Below, piece after piece: positions 8,953 to 17,727 of a stretch of 64,000 bases of DNA. Location: NCBI GenBank assembly GCA_946407015.1, contig CAMJML010000005.1, forward strand, positions 124,001 through 188,000. The letters are read 5' to 3'. A program made the position numbers and the translations under genes. The notes under the pieces are model-generated. The model was given only the letters and a program-made list of their open reading frames with translations. It was not told where the DNA came from and did no database searches. This DNA is from an uncultured Selenomonadales bacterium (GTDB lineage Bacteria; Bacillota; Negativicutes; DSM-1736; Dendrosporobacteraceae). Numbering within the stretch: the first letter of the stretch is position 1; each line of letters starts with the position of its first letter.

Positions 8953-9999
8953 ATGCTCGAATTTGATATGGATTTTAATCAATTTGCGAATATTAAAGTT
9001 ATTGGAGTAGGAGGCGGTGGAAATAACGCCGTCAACAGAATGATTACAGCAGGCCTACAAGGCGTTGAATTTGTTTCAGTAAACACAGATGCTCAGGCCC
9101 TCATTCATGCTTTAGCACCTCACCGTATCCAGATTGGGGAGAAGCTAACCAAGGGACTTGGGGCAGGTGCCAATCCTGAAGTCGGTGAGAAAGCTGCTCA
9201 AGAAAGCAAGGAAGAAATCATAAAGGCATTAAAAGGTGCCGATATGGTTTTTGTTACGGCCGGAATGGGCGGGGGAACAGGAACAGGAGCAGCACCTGTT
9301 GTGGCTGAATGTGCAAAAGAAGTCGGAGCCTTAACGGTTGGTGTTGTAACAAAACCCTTTTCATTTGAAGGTCGCCGCCGTCAAAGTCAGGCTGAGCGCG
9401 GTACTGCAAAATTAAAAGAAAAAGTGGATACATTAATTACTATTCCCAATGATCGATTGATGCAAGTCGTTGATAAGCGTACCTCCATTATGGACGCTTT
9501 CCGAATTGCCGATGACGTCTTACGTCAAGGTGTTCAAGGGATATCAGATTTAATTGCTGTACCAGGGCTGATTAATTTGGATTTTGCGGATGTTAAAACT
9601 ATTATGACTGAGACGGGATCGGCATTAATGGGGATTGGTATCGGGACAGGTGATAATCGTGCTGTGGCAGCGGCTGAAGCTGCAATTAAAAGTCCTCTGT
9701 TAGAAACCTCCATTGAAGGGGCAAGAGGAGTTCTGCTCAATATCACGGGTGGCAGTAGTCTAGGATTGTTTGAAGTGAATGAAGCGGCTGAGATTATTGC
9801 TAATGCTGCTGATCCGGAAGCAAATATTATTTTTGGTGCAGTAATTGATGAACGATTCCAAGATGAAGTGCGAGTGACAGTCATTGCAACAGGCTTTGAT
9901 CCGAAGCCGGCAAAAATTTTACAAGGTAAAACAGAAGCCGTGACAATTGAGCCATTTAAAATGCGTGACCTGGATATTCCAACTTGGATGCGTCGTTAA
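8953..9999 (+). CDS. ftsZ: Cell division GTPase FtsZ
   Basis: A 348-aa tubulin homologue forming the Z ring. Visible are the N-terminal [14 protein letters not shown], the tubulin signature [10 protein letters not shown] (G-box), the T7 loop ([11 protein letters not shown]) and the conserved C-terminal peptide [10 protein letters not shown], which binds FtsA and SepF; sepF is also in this window. The linker between core and tail is short. The Shine-Dalgarno AAGGAGG (8938-8944) precedes ATG 8953. A strong terminator ends the ftsAZ unit. Confidence 0.97.
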   Translation: MLEFDMDFNQFANIKVIGVGGGGNNAVNRMITAGLQGVEFVSVNTDAQALIHALAPHRIQIGEKLTKGLGAGANPEVGEKAAQESKEEIIKALKGADMVFVTAGMGGGTGTGAAPVVAECAKEVGALTVGVVTKPFSFEGRRRQSQAERGTAKLKEKVDTLITIPNDRLMQVVDKRTSIMDAFRIADDVLRQGVQGISDLIAVPGLINLDFADVKTIMTETGSALMGIGIGTGDNRAVAAAEAAIKSPLLETSIEGARGVLLNITGGSSLGLFEVNEAAEIIANAADPEANIIFGAVIDERFQDEVRVTVIATGFDPKPAKILQGKTEAVTIEPFKMRDLDIPTWMRR

Positions 10000-10017
10000 T
10001 TATATATTGAAGTAAGT

Positions 10018-10052
10018 AAAACTGTTTGGGTATAAACCCAAACAGTTTTTTT
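10018..10052 (+). terminator. Rho-independent terminator after ftsZ
   Basis: A 14-bp perfect stem (10018-10031 with 10036-10049, loop ATAA) ends in a T run. The A-rich left flank means it could also act on the minus strand. Confidence 0.92.
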
Positions 10053-10183
10053 ATGGCAAAATAATTAAAATAAATTCCCATAAAATTACAAACTTTGAAA
10101 ATCCTCTTTGTTATAATTGGAATTAATTCACTAACTTATCCATATATTGTTATGAATAGCATGTTACGACAGGTAGGTTTTAT

Positions 10184-11104
10184 ATGTACATCGACATACT
10201 TTTTATGGTTAATATTGTTATGAATAGTATTATTCTTTGGCTTACTGCCTGGGGGGCTGGAGTTTCTTATAAGAGTTGGCGCATTTTACTTGCTGCAATA
10301 TTAGGAGGTGTTTATGTTGTAAGTGGCATTTGGCCAGAATTCGTTGTAGTTCATTATGCACCTGTTAAATTGTTGGTGTCATGCCTGATTGTTTTTACTG
10401 CTTTTGGTTTTAAATCGATACGTACCCATTTACTGTTAGTCGGAATTTTTTATATCATATCATTCATATTAGGCGGAGCTATTGTTGGTTGGCTATATTT
10501 TTGGCAAAATAGCAGTTACATACAAATGAGTGAGCTAAGAATGAATATGATAAGTCTTGGAAGTTTAGCAGCAGGTTCTTTAGTCGGTATCGTATTGATC
10601 TTAATTGTTATGCGGAGGATTATAAGCCGGATGTTAAGAGCTAACAACTTCTACCCTATAAAAATTGATTATGCAGACCGGCAGGTTGAGTTAGTTTCAA
10701 TATTGGATACTGGAAATTCTTTGTATACGGTGATGGGACGCAAGCCGGTAATTGTTGTTGAACGATCAAAGATTGAGACAATTTTAAGCGATTTAACGGT
10801 GAGTTTTCTAAAAGAAAATGAAGCAGAGTTGTGGTTAACTCATTTAGATCAATGTCTGGATCATGATTGGCTTAGTAGAATACAGGTCATTCCATATCAA
10901 GCAATTGGAAGTACTAATATGCTGATTGGCTTCCGGCCTGACAAATTAACTGTTATAACTAAAAGCGGCGAGATCACAACGACAGAGGTTGTGGTAGCGA
11001 TCTATAATGGTCATTTGTCGAGCGACGGAGCCTACACAGCATTGTTAAATCCTTTAATTATCAACAATGCTATCCGTAATGAGGAGGTTGGTGTATGCGC
11101 ATAA
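10184..11104 (+). CDS. spoIIGA: Sporulation sigma-E processing protease SpoIIGA
   Basis: A 306-aa protein with five predicted membrane segments in the first half (residues 1-145) and a cytoplasmic aspartic-protease-like domain with the active-site motif [18 protein letters not shown]. SpoIIGA cleaves the pro-sequence of sigma-E in the mother cell after a signal from SpoIIR. It overlaps sigE by 10 bp, the universal arrangement. Upstream, TATAAT at 10112-10117 is a likely -10; the best -35 candidate (TTACAA, 10086-10091) is 20 bp away, reminiscent of the long-spaced Spo0A-activated spoIIG promoter, but no clear 0A box is seen. Confidence 0.93.
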   Translation: MYIDILFMVNIVMNSIILWLTAWGAGVSYKSWRILLAAILGGVYVVSGIWPEFVVVHYAPVKLLVSCLIVFTAFGFKSIRTHLLLVGIFYIISFILGGAIVGWLYFWQNSSYIQMSELRMNMISLGSLAAGSLVGIVLILIVMRRIISRMLRANNFYPIKIDYADRQVELVSILDTGNSLYTVMGRKPVIVVERSKIETILSDLTVSFLKENEAELWLTHLDQCLDHDWLSRIQVIPYQAIGSTNMLIGFRPDKLTVITKSGEITTTEVVVAIYNGHLSSDGAYTALLNPLIINNAIRNEEVGVCA

Positions 11105-11832
11105 ACTGGCCAATCGTAAAATTATTTTTTAAGATAAAAATCATTACAGTACTACAGCTTTTAAAATTACTAAAGCCTGATGAAGTCTTTTATGTAGGCA
11201 GTACGGAAATATTGCCTCCTCCACTCAGTAGTGATGAAGAAGTTTTTCTGTTAAACCGCTTGCAAAAAGGTGATAAAGCTGTAAAGAGTGTCTTTATTGA
11301 ACGCAATCTAAGACTGGTCGTGTATATTGCGCGCAAATTTGAAAACACCGGCGTAGGAATCGAAGATCTTGTCAGTATCGGTACAATTGGCCTGATTAAA
11401 GCAGTGAATACTTTTGATCCGGTAAAAAGAATAAAGCTTGCAACGTATGCTTCACGATGTATTGAGAATGAGATTCTCATGTATTTACGCAGAAATAGTA
11501 AAACACGTGCTGAGGTTTCGTTTGATGAGCCGTTAAATATTGACTGGGATGGTAATGAACTTTTATTATCAGACGTACTCGGGACAGAAAATGATATTAT
11601 CTATAAATCTGTTGAAGAAGAAGTTGACAAATCGCTTCTCTATACGGCTATGAATAAATTATCAGGCCGTGAACGACGTATTATGGAATTGCGTTTCGGT
11701 TTGAATGAAGAGGGTGTTGAGCGAACGCAAAAGGAAGTCGCCGATATGCTAGGAATATCGCAGTCCTACATATCAAGGCTTGAAAAGAGAATTATAAAAA
11801 GGCTGCGCAAGGAGATATCGAGAATGGAATAA
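11095..11832 (+). CDS. sigE: RNA polymerase sigma-E factor (mother cell), pro-form
   Basis: A 245-aa sigma-70-family factor. Its hydrophobic, basic pro-sequence (about residues 1-30) precedes [17 protein letters not shown], the counterpart of the pro-sigma-E cleavage region. Region 2 has [18 protein letters not shown] and [14 protein letters not shown], and region 4 ends in [20 protein letters not shown]. The block [20 protein letters not shown] is characteristic of SigE. Activation requires SpoIIGA, encoded immediately upstream, and SpoIIR, encoded 1 kb downstream. Confidence 0.96.
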   Translation: MRINWPIVKLFFKIKIITVLQLLKLLKPDEVFYVGSTEILPPPLSSDEEVFLLNRLQKGDKAVKSVFIERNLRLVVYIARKFENTGVGIEDLVSIGTIGLIKAVNTFDPVKRIKLATYASRCIENEILMYLRRNSKTRAEVSFDEPLNIDWDGNELLLSDVLGTENDIIYKSVEEEVDKSLLYTAMNKLSGRERRIMELRFGLNEEGVERTQKEVADMLGISQSYISRLEKRIIKRLRKEISRME

Positions 11833-11936
11833 ATGCGTAAGGTGCGAAATAGGAGGGGAAAACTGCGCGTGATGTCCTATTGATAGGATTCTACTGCGAA
11901 AAGAGAAGAGTAAAAGATGGTTTTTTAATATAAAGG

Positions 11937-11965
11937 AAAAAGTCACCTGATAGGTGACTTTTTTT
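11937..11965 (+). terminator. Rho-independent terminator between sigE and sigG
   Basis: AAAAAGTCACCT (11937-11948) pairs with AGGTGACTTTTT (11952-11963) around a 3-nt loop, followed by T residues. It separates the spoIIGA-sigE unit from the sigG unit. Confidence 0.88.
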
Positions 11966-12001
11966 ATTCATGTTTTAGAAAACTTTAAATAAATTACCGG
12001 T

Positions 12002-12031
12002 GAATAAAACTTAACAGGCATGGCAATAATT
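12002..12031 (+). promoter_or_regulatory. Putative sigma-F-type promoter of sigG-spoIIR
   Basis: GAATA (12002-12006; 4 of 5 to the B. subtilis sigma-F -35 GYATA) is followed after 15 bp by GGCAATAATT (12022-12031), which fits the -10 consensus GGNRANANTW at every position. TGAATA (12001-12006) would also suit a sigma-G -35, so autoregulation is possible. It lies after the sigE terminator and 48 bp before the sigG start. Confidence 0.65.
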
Positions 12032-12078
12032 CTCTTGTGGCCATAAAATCATGGAAACTTATGGGAGGTAATAAAGTA

Positions 12079-12852
12079 ATGATTGTCAACAAAGTCGAGA
12101 TATGTGGTGTTAACACGGCAAAACTCCCGGTGCTTTCCGCTAGCAAAATGCGTGAGTTATTTGAAGTTTTACAGGGCGGCGAGATATCTGCGCGTGAGCA
12201 GTTGATTTATGGTAATTTGCGACTGGTACTCAGTGTTATCCAACGATTCAATAATCGCGGTGAGTATGTGGATGATCTATTCCAAGTTGGCTGTATTGGT
12301 CTCATGAAAGCGATTGATAACTTTGATCTTTCGCAAAATGTAAAGTTTTCAACTTATGCCGTTCCAATGATTATCGGGGAAATTAGACGCTATTTGCGTG
12401 ATAATAATCCTATTAGAGTCAGCCGATCAATGCGGGATATTGCTTATAAAGCATTACAAGTACGAGATTCGTTAGTAAGCAAATTTTCTCGTGAACCTTC
12501 AATTAACGAGATCGCCGATGAGCTTAAAATACAGCGTGAAGAAATTGTTTTTGCACTGGATGCAATTCAAGAACCAATATCATTATTTGAACCGATTTAT
12601 CATGATGGCGGTGATCCAATATTCGTAATGGATCAAATTAGTGATGATAAGAATCTAGATATGAATTGGCTAGAAGGTGTTGCAATTAAGGAAGCACTAC
12701 GGCGATTAAGCGATCGAGAAAAACATATTTTGACCTTAAGATTTTTCGAGGGTAAAACACAGATGGAAGTAGCCGAAGAAATCGGTATATCTCAAGCACA
12801 GGTATCCAGATTAGAAAAGGCGGCACTTAGCCATATGCGAAAACATATTTGA
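12079..12852 (+). CDS. sigG: RNA polymerase sigma-G factor (late forespore)
   Basis: A 257-aa sigma-70-family protein. The N-terminus MIVNKVEICGVNTAKLPVLS is typical of SigG. Region 2 contains GNLRLVLSVIQRFNNRGEYV and LFQVGCIGLMKAIDNFD; region 3 has PIRVSRSMRDIAYKALQVRD; region 4 has EEIGISQAQVSRLEKAAL. It directs late forespore genes. ATG 12079 is used because GGGAGG (12063-12068) precedes it; the frame is open to GTG 12037, which would lie at the predicted transcription start and is unlikely. spoIIR starts 17 bp downstream. Confidence 0.95.
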   Translation: MIVNKVEICGVNTAKLPVLSASKMRELFEVLQGGEISAREQLIYGNLRLVLSVIQRFNNRGEYVDDLFQVGCIGLMKAIDNFDLSQNVKFSTYAVPMIIGEIRRYLRDNNPIRVSRSMRDIAYKALQVRDSLVSKFSREPSINEIADELKIQREEIVFALDAIQEPISLFEPIYHDGGDPIFVMDQISDDKNLDMNWLEGVAIKEALRRLSDREKHILTLRFFEGKTQMEVAEEIGISQAQVSRLEKAALSHMRKHI

Positions 12853-12869
12853 AACAGGGGGAGCTTCCA

Positions 12870-13478
12870 TTGAGGAGAAGTTTACTATATACCACTATTG
12901 CATTGATTGGAATATTTGTGGTGTTAGGCTGGTCGTTTCTATTCGAACAAACTAAACAAAACGCATCGGTTGCTATTGGCAATGAGGGTCTGATACGATT
13001 TCATGTGTTGGCAAACAGTGATAAGCCAGAAGATCAGCAACTAAAACTTAAAGTCCGTGATGCTGTAATTGCCTTTTTAGCACCGCAATTAGAGCATCTG
13101 ACAGATCCGGCAGATGCCCGTCAGGTTGTCGTTGCCAATGAAAGTAAGCTTATCGATATTGCCCAACATGTGATTAGTGAAAATGGTGCCGATTACCCGG
13201 TTAGTATTCAATTTGGGGTATTCGACTTTCCTGTTAAGTCCTATGGTAATTTTGTACTTCCGGCTGGCAAATATGAAGCTGTGCGGATTTTAATAGGGAA
13301 TGCCGAGGGGAAGAACTGGTGGTGTGTTTTGTTTCCGCCATTATGTTTTATTGATGTCACCCATGCAACAGCTGTACCAACTGCCGATTTACCACCAACG
13401 AATGAAGCTGATGAATCTCAGAAAGTCGAAATCAAGTGGAAGGTTGCCGAGGTTTGGGAATTAATTAATCACCGCTAA
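12870..13478 (+). CDS. spoIIR: Stage II sporulation protein R (sigma-E processing signal)
   Basis: A 202-aa protein with an N-terminal membrane or signal segment (about residues 5-22) and the family block IRFHVLANSDKPEDQQLKLK (residues about 45-65). SpoIIR is made in the forespore and triggers SpoIIGA-dependent cleavage of pro-sigma-E across the septum. TTG 12870 is preferred because CAGGGGGAG stands 7 bp before it. Its position behind sigG, under the predicted sigma-F promoter, unites signal and next-stage sigma factor in one forespore unit; in B. subtilis spoIIR lies elsewhere. Confidence 0.92.
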   Translation: MRRSLLYTTIALIGIFVVLGWSFLFEQTKQNASVAIGNEGLIRFHVLANSDKPEDQQLKLKVRDAVIAFLAPQLEHLTDPADARQVVVANESKLIDIAQHVISENGADYPVSIQFGVFDFPVKSYGNFVLPAGKYEAVRILIGNAEGKNWWCVLFPPLCFIDVTHATAVPTADLPPTNEADESQKVEIKWKVAEVWELINHR

Positions 13479-13550
13479 ACCTCCGATAGGCAGTCACACT
13501 TAACGAATGGCTTCATATGATGTAGGAAACAAGCGTAGGAGGATAATGTT

Positions 13551-13601
13551 ATGATTAAGACGTCTGACCTTAACAAGTCAGAGTCGCAGTCGGTAATATA
13601 G
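13551..13601 (+). pseudogene. ylmC: 5' fragment of ylmC/ymxH-family gene, interrupted
   Basis: ATG 13551 follows a strong AGGAGG (13537-13542) with 8-bp spacing, 72 bp after spoIIR. It reads MIKTSDL, the usual N-terminus of YlmC/YmxH PRC-barrel proteins, and then runs into unrelated codons and a stop at 13599-13601. The switch occurs at the 11-bp core TCTGACCTTAA (13563-13573), repeated at 24150-24160, where the rest of the gene continues in the same phase. As it stands it could only make a 16-aa peptide. I read it as split by the adjacent element, possibly reversibly. Confidence 0.9.
13563..13599. other. attL: core plus right half of attP
   Basis: The 11-bp core is 13563-13573. The element-side arm 13574-13599 ends in CGGTAATAT, the reverse complement of the ATATTACCG that begins attR at 24133. 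From the symmetry, the crossover dinucleotide is predicted to be AA at 13572-13573. Confidence 0.82.
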
Positions 13602-13610
13602 AGTAAAAGT

Positions 13611-15083
13611 TTAATCCTTAAAGCAGAATTCAAAATCCTCTGCTAAACGGACGGTATGAATCTGGTAAGGAAACTTAAGCAGCAAATTACGCTTTTCCTC
13701 AAAGGATTTAGCGTTCAGTACTTCAGCCGGCGATATCGCCGGCTTTTTAATTTTCTCCTGAGAACTTTGAAAACCGGCTAGAGAAGAGATCACTGCAGCC
13801 AGCTCTTTTTGAACGGTCTGAAGCTCTTTTTCGGCGGTTTCAGCGTCAATGAGATTGTCGCGGTACCAGCGGGTAATATCCGCACGTTTCTGCCGTAATA
13901 CGGTTTGTTTTTTATTCAGCACCTCAATTTCTGCCGAATAGTCCGGTGTAATATTCTTTATCAAATATTCATCCAGTGATCTCCGGCCACTGGCAATATC
14001 CAGCAGGCATTGCCAAACGGCTTCGTCTAATTCATCAACCGGGATCCTGCGGCAGTTGCAACGTTCGCCGGAAATAGCGTAGGATCCTGATTCTTTCGTA
14101 ATGCAGGAGTAATAATGGTATATCTTATCCGGACTGTTTTTGCGCATTGAAGGGCGACCGTAAGCCGTCATGGAGCGCCCGCATAAAGAGCAGTGCAGCA
14201 GGCCGCGCAGCAGGTATTCCCGCTTAGAATTACGCTTGGCAAACTTCTTGTTTTTCTGTAATTGATCCTGGGCAGCTAACCAGGTTTCACGGGATACAAT
14301 GGCGGGAATTTGGATGGGGATCCAAAGCTCGGGCGGGTTATGAACGATTTCCCGTTTGGTTTGACTAACTTTTTTTACCCGCTGTTTATACAGATAATGC
14401 TGGCCGCAATACATCTCTTTTGATAGTACACGAGATACCGTAGACAGGGAGAGGGGGCGGTTATTGCGGCCAGTAACTCCCAGACCAGCCAGCTCAATCG
14501 CGATTGTCCTGGCACCCATACCATGATTTAAATACATATCATAAATCCGGCGAATGATTGCTGCTTCCCGTTCATTGATCATATACATACTATTTTCAGC
14601 GTTCCAGTTATATCCGAATGGATGAGCATTCAGAACGATTTTTCCCATTTTGGCTTTAGCCCGACGGCCGCGGGAAGTCCGTTCCCGTACTTTTGCCTTC
14701 TCGTAGGCGCTGACTGCGCCTTTCATCGAGAAAAAGAGGCGTCCTTCCGGACTCGCGTCATAGTCCCCGGTTACAAAATAGAGATTTGCACCAGCCTTTT
14801 CAAACTCATCAGCCAGTACTAGCTGAACGGTTAAATTTCGGCTCATCCGATCCGGGTCATAGAAGGTAATGGAGTGGATTAATCCGGCTGACAAGTCCGA
14901 ACGTAAGCGATCGAGAGCAGGGCGTTCAATAAACTCACCGCTATAGCCATCATCGATATACGCTTGAATATCGTGTAACCCCATGGCAAAAAGCCGGTTA
15001 CGGCAGGCCGAGAGTTGATCGTCAAGCGAATAGCCGCTTAGCGCCTGTTCTTCAGTGGATACCCGTACATATATGGCATGCAT
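13611..15083 (-). CDS. Large serine site-specific recombinase (SpoIVCA type)
   Basis: A 490-aa serine recombinase. The resolvase domain (1-150) starts YVRVSTEEQ with nucleophile Ser9 and carries the YDPDRMSRN arginine motif. The long helix (GAVSAYEKAKVRERTSRGRR) leads into the recombinase domain with FGYNW and the GMGARTIAIELAGLGV segment. A zinc ribbon (LLHCSLCGRSM and a later ERCNCR), a coiled coil (about 385-440) and a C-terminal tail follow. The length matches large serine integrases including SpoIVCA. GGGAGG precedes ATG. Its 3' end lies 10 bp from attL. It most likely integrates or excises the element at ylmC. Confidence 0.95.
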   Translation of the reverse strand: MHAIYVRVSTEEQALSGYSLDDQLSACRNRLFAMGLHDIQAYIDDGYSGEFIERPALDRLRSDLSAGLIHSITFYDPDRMSRNLTVQLVLADEFEKAGANLYFVTGDYDASPEGRLFFSMKGAVSAYEKAKVRERTSRGRRAKAKMGKIVLNAHPFGYNWNAENSMYMINEREAAIIRRIYDMYLNHGMGARTIAIELAGLGVTGRNNRPLSLSTVSRVLSKEMYCGQHYLYKQRVKKVSQTKREIVHNPPELWIPIQIPAIVSRETWLAAQDQLQKNKKFAKRNSKREYLLRGLLHCSLCGRSMTAYGRPSMRKNSPDKIYHYYSCITKESGSYAISGERCNCRRIPVDELDEAVWQCLLDIASGRRSLDEYLIKNITPDYSAEIEVLNKKQTVLRQKRADITRWYRDNLIDAETAEKELQTVQKELAAVISSLAGFQSSQEKIKKPAISPAEVLNAKSFEEKRNLLLKFPYQIHTVRLAEDFEFCFKD

Positions 15084-15297
15084 AATGACCTCCCAGTATG
15101 TGACGTAAAGCTGCTATCTAGGTTTTTAATATAAATAACTATTGTTTTTTCATTGCAGGTTTTATTGCAATGCGTGTTTCCTAATTTATATTAATAATAT
15201 TGATAAACTATATCTAATGACGCCTTGTAACGAATGGCGTGAATATTGTCAAAAATAAATAACACATTCTTTCATGAATACATGAAATCAAATATAA

Positions 15298-15323
15298 AAA
15301 CTCCTGTATGCATACAGGAGTTT
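15298..15323 (-). terminator. 26-bp perfect palindrome, probable terminator
   Basis: AAACTCCTGTATG and CATACAGGAGTTT (15298-15323) are perfect complements. On the minus strand the stem is followed by TTTTATAT, so it could stop transcription from the 65-aa gene before the recombinase. The surrounding stretch 15084-15438 shows no gene and otherwise only AT-rich sequence upstream of the recombinase. Confidence 0.6.
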
Positions 15324-15438
15324 CCTATCAAAATATTTGATCTTTAAATAAAGTTAATTTAGAAAGTTGAGAAAAGATATAAAGTAAATACAATTTGGTA
15401 GTTTGACCAAAACCTCTAAGCGGTGTTACCTGCTCGAC

Positions 15439-15465
15439 TAAAAAAGATGCCCCGGGAAGGGGCAC
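15439..15465 (-). terminator. Rho-independent terminator of the 65-aa gene
   Basis: On the minus strand TGCCCC (15464-15459) pairs with GGGGCA (15453-15448) around a 5-nt loop and is followed by a T-rich tract (TCTTTTTTAG). It lies 10 bp after the stop of the gene at 15475. Confidence 0.8.
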
Positions 15466-15474
15466 GGGTTAGGT

Positions 15475-15672
15475 TCAGTCTAAATCAATGCATGAATCGC
15501 GGACTTTTGACCAGCGGTAGCATTTTTGATTTAATGCTTTTCGGAAAGACCTGAATAATATTTGTTCATCAAATTCAGAGTTTGGTAAGACCTCTTTGAC
15601 TGCAGCAGATAACGATTTGGTTGTTTCAACACTTAGATCATCAATAATTTCTACCATTTTAATTCGTGCCAT
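15475..15672 (-). CDS. Small hypothetical protein, 65 aa
   Basis: Starts MARIKMVEIIDDLSVETTKS; AAAGGAG precedes the ATG at good spacing. No signal peptide or membrane segment. It is predicted helical and ends in a basic/aromatic segment (KCYRWSKVRDSCIDLD). I do not recognise the family. Being small and near the recombinase, it is one of several candidates for a recombination directionality factor, but nothing in the sequence proves this. It has its own terminator. Confidence 0.65.
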   Translation of the reverse strand: MARIKMVEIIDDLSVETTKSLSAAVKEVLPNSEFDEQILFRSFRKALNQKCYRWSKVRDSCIDLD

Positions 15673-15934
15673 TTCATTCTCCTTTCGTTTGAGCTCTTTA
15701 GCTCTCGTAAATTTATTCATATTATTCTTGAATTTACTCGTAGGTTGTATCGATTAAAAGTAAAAATCAAATCTCCCGTCTAATTTATATGTTAGCACGC
15801 TTAAACAAACAACAGAAAGTAAGGAGAAGAAGAATATATTTGCTTATGCGAAAGAGAATCGTTATTTTTACACCTTCTCTAAAAGTGCTATAAGAATAAG
15901 GAAGCTGGGCGTTTCTTGGATGAAGAAATAGGGT

Positions 15935-16123
15935 CTAGTTTTTTTCTTTATCCTTATATACAACCGTGTTAAATAAGGTCGCTATATCTTCGGGAGTACC
16001 CAAATCACATACTGGTACATTAGGTTTACTTTCTAAAATTTGAGTTAGGGCTTCTCTTGCTCGATCCATTTGGCTATCCGATAATTGTTCGATTAGTTTG
16101 TTTAGTTCCATTTTTGTTGTCAT
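15935..16123 (-). CDS. Small hypothetical protein, 62 aa
   Basis: An ATG preceded by AAGGAG (on the minus strand) starts MTTKMELNKLIEQLSDSQMD. The first 40 residues are predicted amphipathic helix; the C-terminus is polar. Family not recognised. It starts 21 bp after the stop of the exported protein gene at 16145, so the two are probably cotranscribed. The 262 bp from here to the 65-aa gene hold nothing I can identify. It too is a candidate small regulator of the recombinase. Confidence 0.6.
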   Translation of the reverse strand: MTTKMELNKLIEQLSDSQMDRAREALTQILESKPNVPVCDLGTPEDIATLFNTVVYKDKEKN

Positions 16124-16144
16124 ATTTAGTCTCCTTAAAAGATC

Positions 16145-16711
16145 CTACTTTGCTATTATAGATTTCAGATAAACAGATACTTTCTTGTTAATGTGGTCCA
16201 GACAGTTTTCAACTAACCGTCTGATTCCGTTTACCCCTTCAAATTCCGAATATTCGTCTTTGTGTACTTTATAAATCACATAGGAATCGTCTTGTGCATT
16301 ATAGATAGCCAATGTCAGTGCCACATTTTTATACTCTATTTCTTCATTGCGGAGGCTGGATATAATCATGGAATTCAATTCAGTAAATTCCAGAGCGAAT
16401 ACAAGATCGGAGGAAAGTTCCTTAGATAGTCCCCGCAATATCTTTTTTTCGGGAAGCGCCTCAAGTGGATGACCATGAGTAAATTTATTGACGGCATTTT
16501 GCACTTGAATATCAAGGGCAAGATCGTAATTGTTTTTTAGTAAATTTTCTTTAAGCTTATAAAAGGCAAAATGATTTAACTCAGGTTCATTATAGTTTTG
16601 GCGGTGAATGGGTGGGAGGAGCACAATTCGTACAGGGACAGCCGCATAGGTGATGGCAGTAGTTATAAAAACGATTAGGAAAGGAAGCAAAATTAATTTC
16701 TTACCCAGCAT
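16145..16711 (-). CDS. Exported hypothetical protein, 188 aa
   Basis: ATG 16711 follows AAGGAGG. A signal peptide is obvious (MLGKKLILLPFLIVFITTAI, cleavage probably after TYAAV or TYA). The mature part, about 165 aa, contains VRIVLLPP, SSDLVFALEF and VALTLAIYN segments, resembling the alternating strands of a TolB/LpoB-like or lipoprotein-associated alpha/beta fold; this is a loose impression, not a family call. The ORF is open further upstream, but no Shine-Dalgarno supports a longer form. Confidence 0.7.
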   Translation of the reverse strand: MLGKKLILLPFLIVFITTAITYAAVPVRIVLLPPIHRQNYNEPELNHFAFYKLKENLLKNNYDLALDIQVQNAVNKFTHGHPLEALPEKKILRGLSKELSSDLVFALEFTELNSMIISSLRNEEIEYKNVALTLAIYNAQDDSYVIYKVHKDEYSEFEGVNGIRRLVENCLDHINKKVSVYLKSIIAK

Positions 16712-16924
16712 GATAACCTCCTTAGGATGGCCCAATGCCATTAATCGGTTTAAGCAGCAATAAATAAATCCGTCTTTTATTCGCCAAGTTATTCTAAACA
16801 CTTCGACGAAAAGGAAGTAATTCCCTGTCTTATATTACTTTATTTGTATGCGTAATATAAGAATCTTACTGAATTAATTAAGACAATCCATTGCAACATA
16901 TACATTTATCAGGGAGGGGTGAGC

Positions 16925-17080
16925 ATGGCTAAGAAATGCAAAGGCATATTCAAGGGTTTTATTGATAAGAATGGCAAGCTGTATTCTCCGGATCAACTGC
17001 CTGAGTATGTCAAAGATGCCGTAGAAAATCTCTTTATCCAAGCGGAAATAGAACGTCGCAAGAAAATATCCGCCGGATAA
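16925..17080 (+). CDS. Small hypothetical protein, 51 aa
   Basis: ATG 16925 is preceded by GGGAGGGGTGAGC, a strong Shine-Dalgarno. The product is basic (start MAKKCKGIFKGFIDKNGKLY, end RRKKISAG) with a predicted long helix (DQLPEYVKDAVENLFIQAEI). It has one Cys and no membrane segment. A GCCGGA/TCCGGC hairpin (17072-17087) overlaps the stop codon but lacks a T run. Family unknown. Confidence 0.6.
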   Translation: MAKKCKGIFKGFIDKNGKLYSPDQLPEYVKDAVENLFIQAEIERRKKISAG

Positions 17081-17243
17081 TTCCGGCTGAATAAAATTTG
17101 GACAATCTTGGGAAGCGGAGCATGAAGGTTACTTATAACCGGGTTAGTTCAAGAACAGGTTTGATTTCTTAGAACGGTTTGCTAAAAGTAAAATACCACC
17201 ATGATTGTTCCAAGCAATTCAGGTGGCTGATGTTTAACGGATA

Positions 17244-17426
17244 TTAGTCTATCTGTAGGGGATAAATTGGCTCACCCTTTAATAGCGACCATCCAAGAGT
17301 GTATTTGATACTCATTCCTGTAGCTTCAACACTAAGAAGATTCCATCCATAAAACATAAATTTAGATACTTTATCTTGAATGTCTCTATCTGTGTTAGGA
17401 ATTGATATCATAATTTCCTTAAGCAA
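17244..17426 (-). CDS. Small hypothetical protein, about 60 aa
   Basis: On the minus strand AGGAGG precedes TTG 17426 by 10 bp; an alternative ATG at 17411 follows AAGGA. Contains DRDIQDKVSKFMFYGWNLLS. No transmembrane segment or known motif. It is followed downstream (minus strand) by about 160 bp without a gene. Start and reality are both uncertain. Confidence 0.45.
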   Translation of the reverse strand: MLKEIMISIPNTDRDIQDKVSKFMFYGWNLLSVEATGMSIKYTLGWSLLKGEPIYPLQID

Positions 17427-17611
17427 CGCTTTCCCACCTCCTGCAATAAGACATATACGACGTTAATCCGATAAAACCTCCCATAATTTACAATTAATAT
17501 AAAAATATCCCAATTTTAACAGTTGTATATCGCCTCATACTGCGATGTCATATGGAAATCTTATTTAAGTTTAAGAACTCCGGTCTAATTTATATGTACA
17601 TGCTAAGCAAA

Positions 17612-17639
17612 AAAAGGAAAGCCCCGCACCAGGCGGGGC
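17612..17639 (-). terminator. Terminator, second of a tandem pair
   Basis: On the minus strand GCCCCGC (17639-17633) pairs with GCGGGGC (17627-17621), followed by TTTCCTTTTTTT. Together with the hairpin at 17728 it terminates the minus-strand GW-rich gene. The 345 bp from 17427 to 17772 hold these two hairpins and no gene I can support. Confidence 0.75.
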
Positions 17640-17727
17640 AAGTTAAGTAGGGAAGAGTGGAAAAGATTATGCATTATCAGTATAACCGCACTTCAAAAGT
17701 TTTAAACAATAGCAGGCTGTAAATGAT

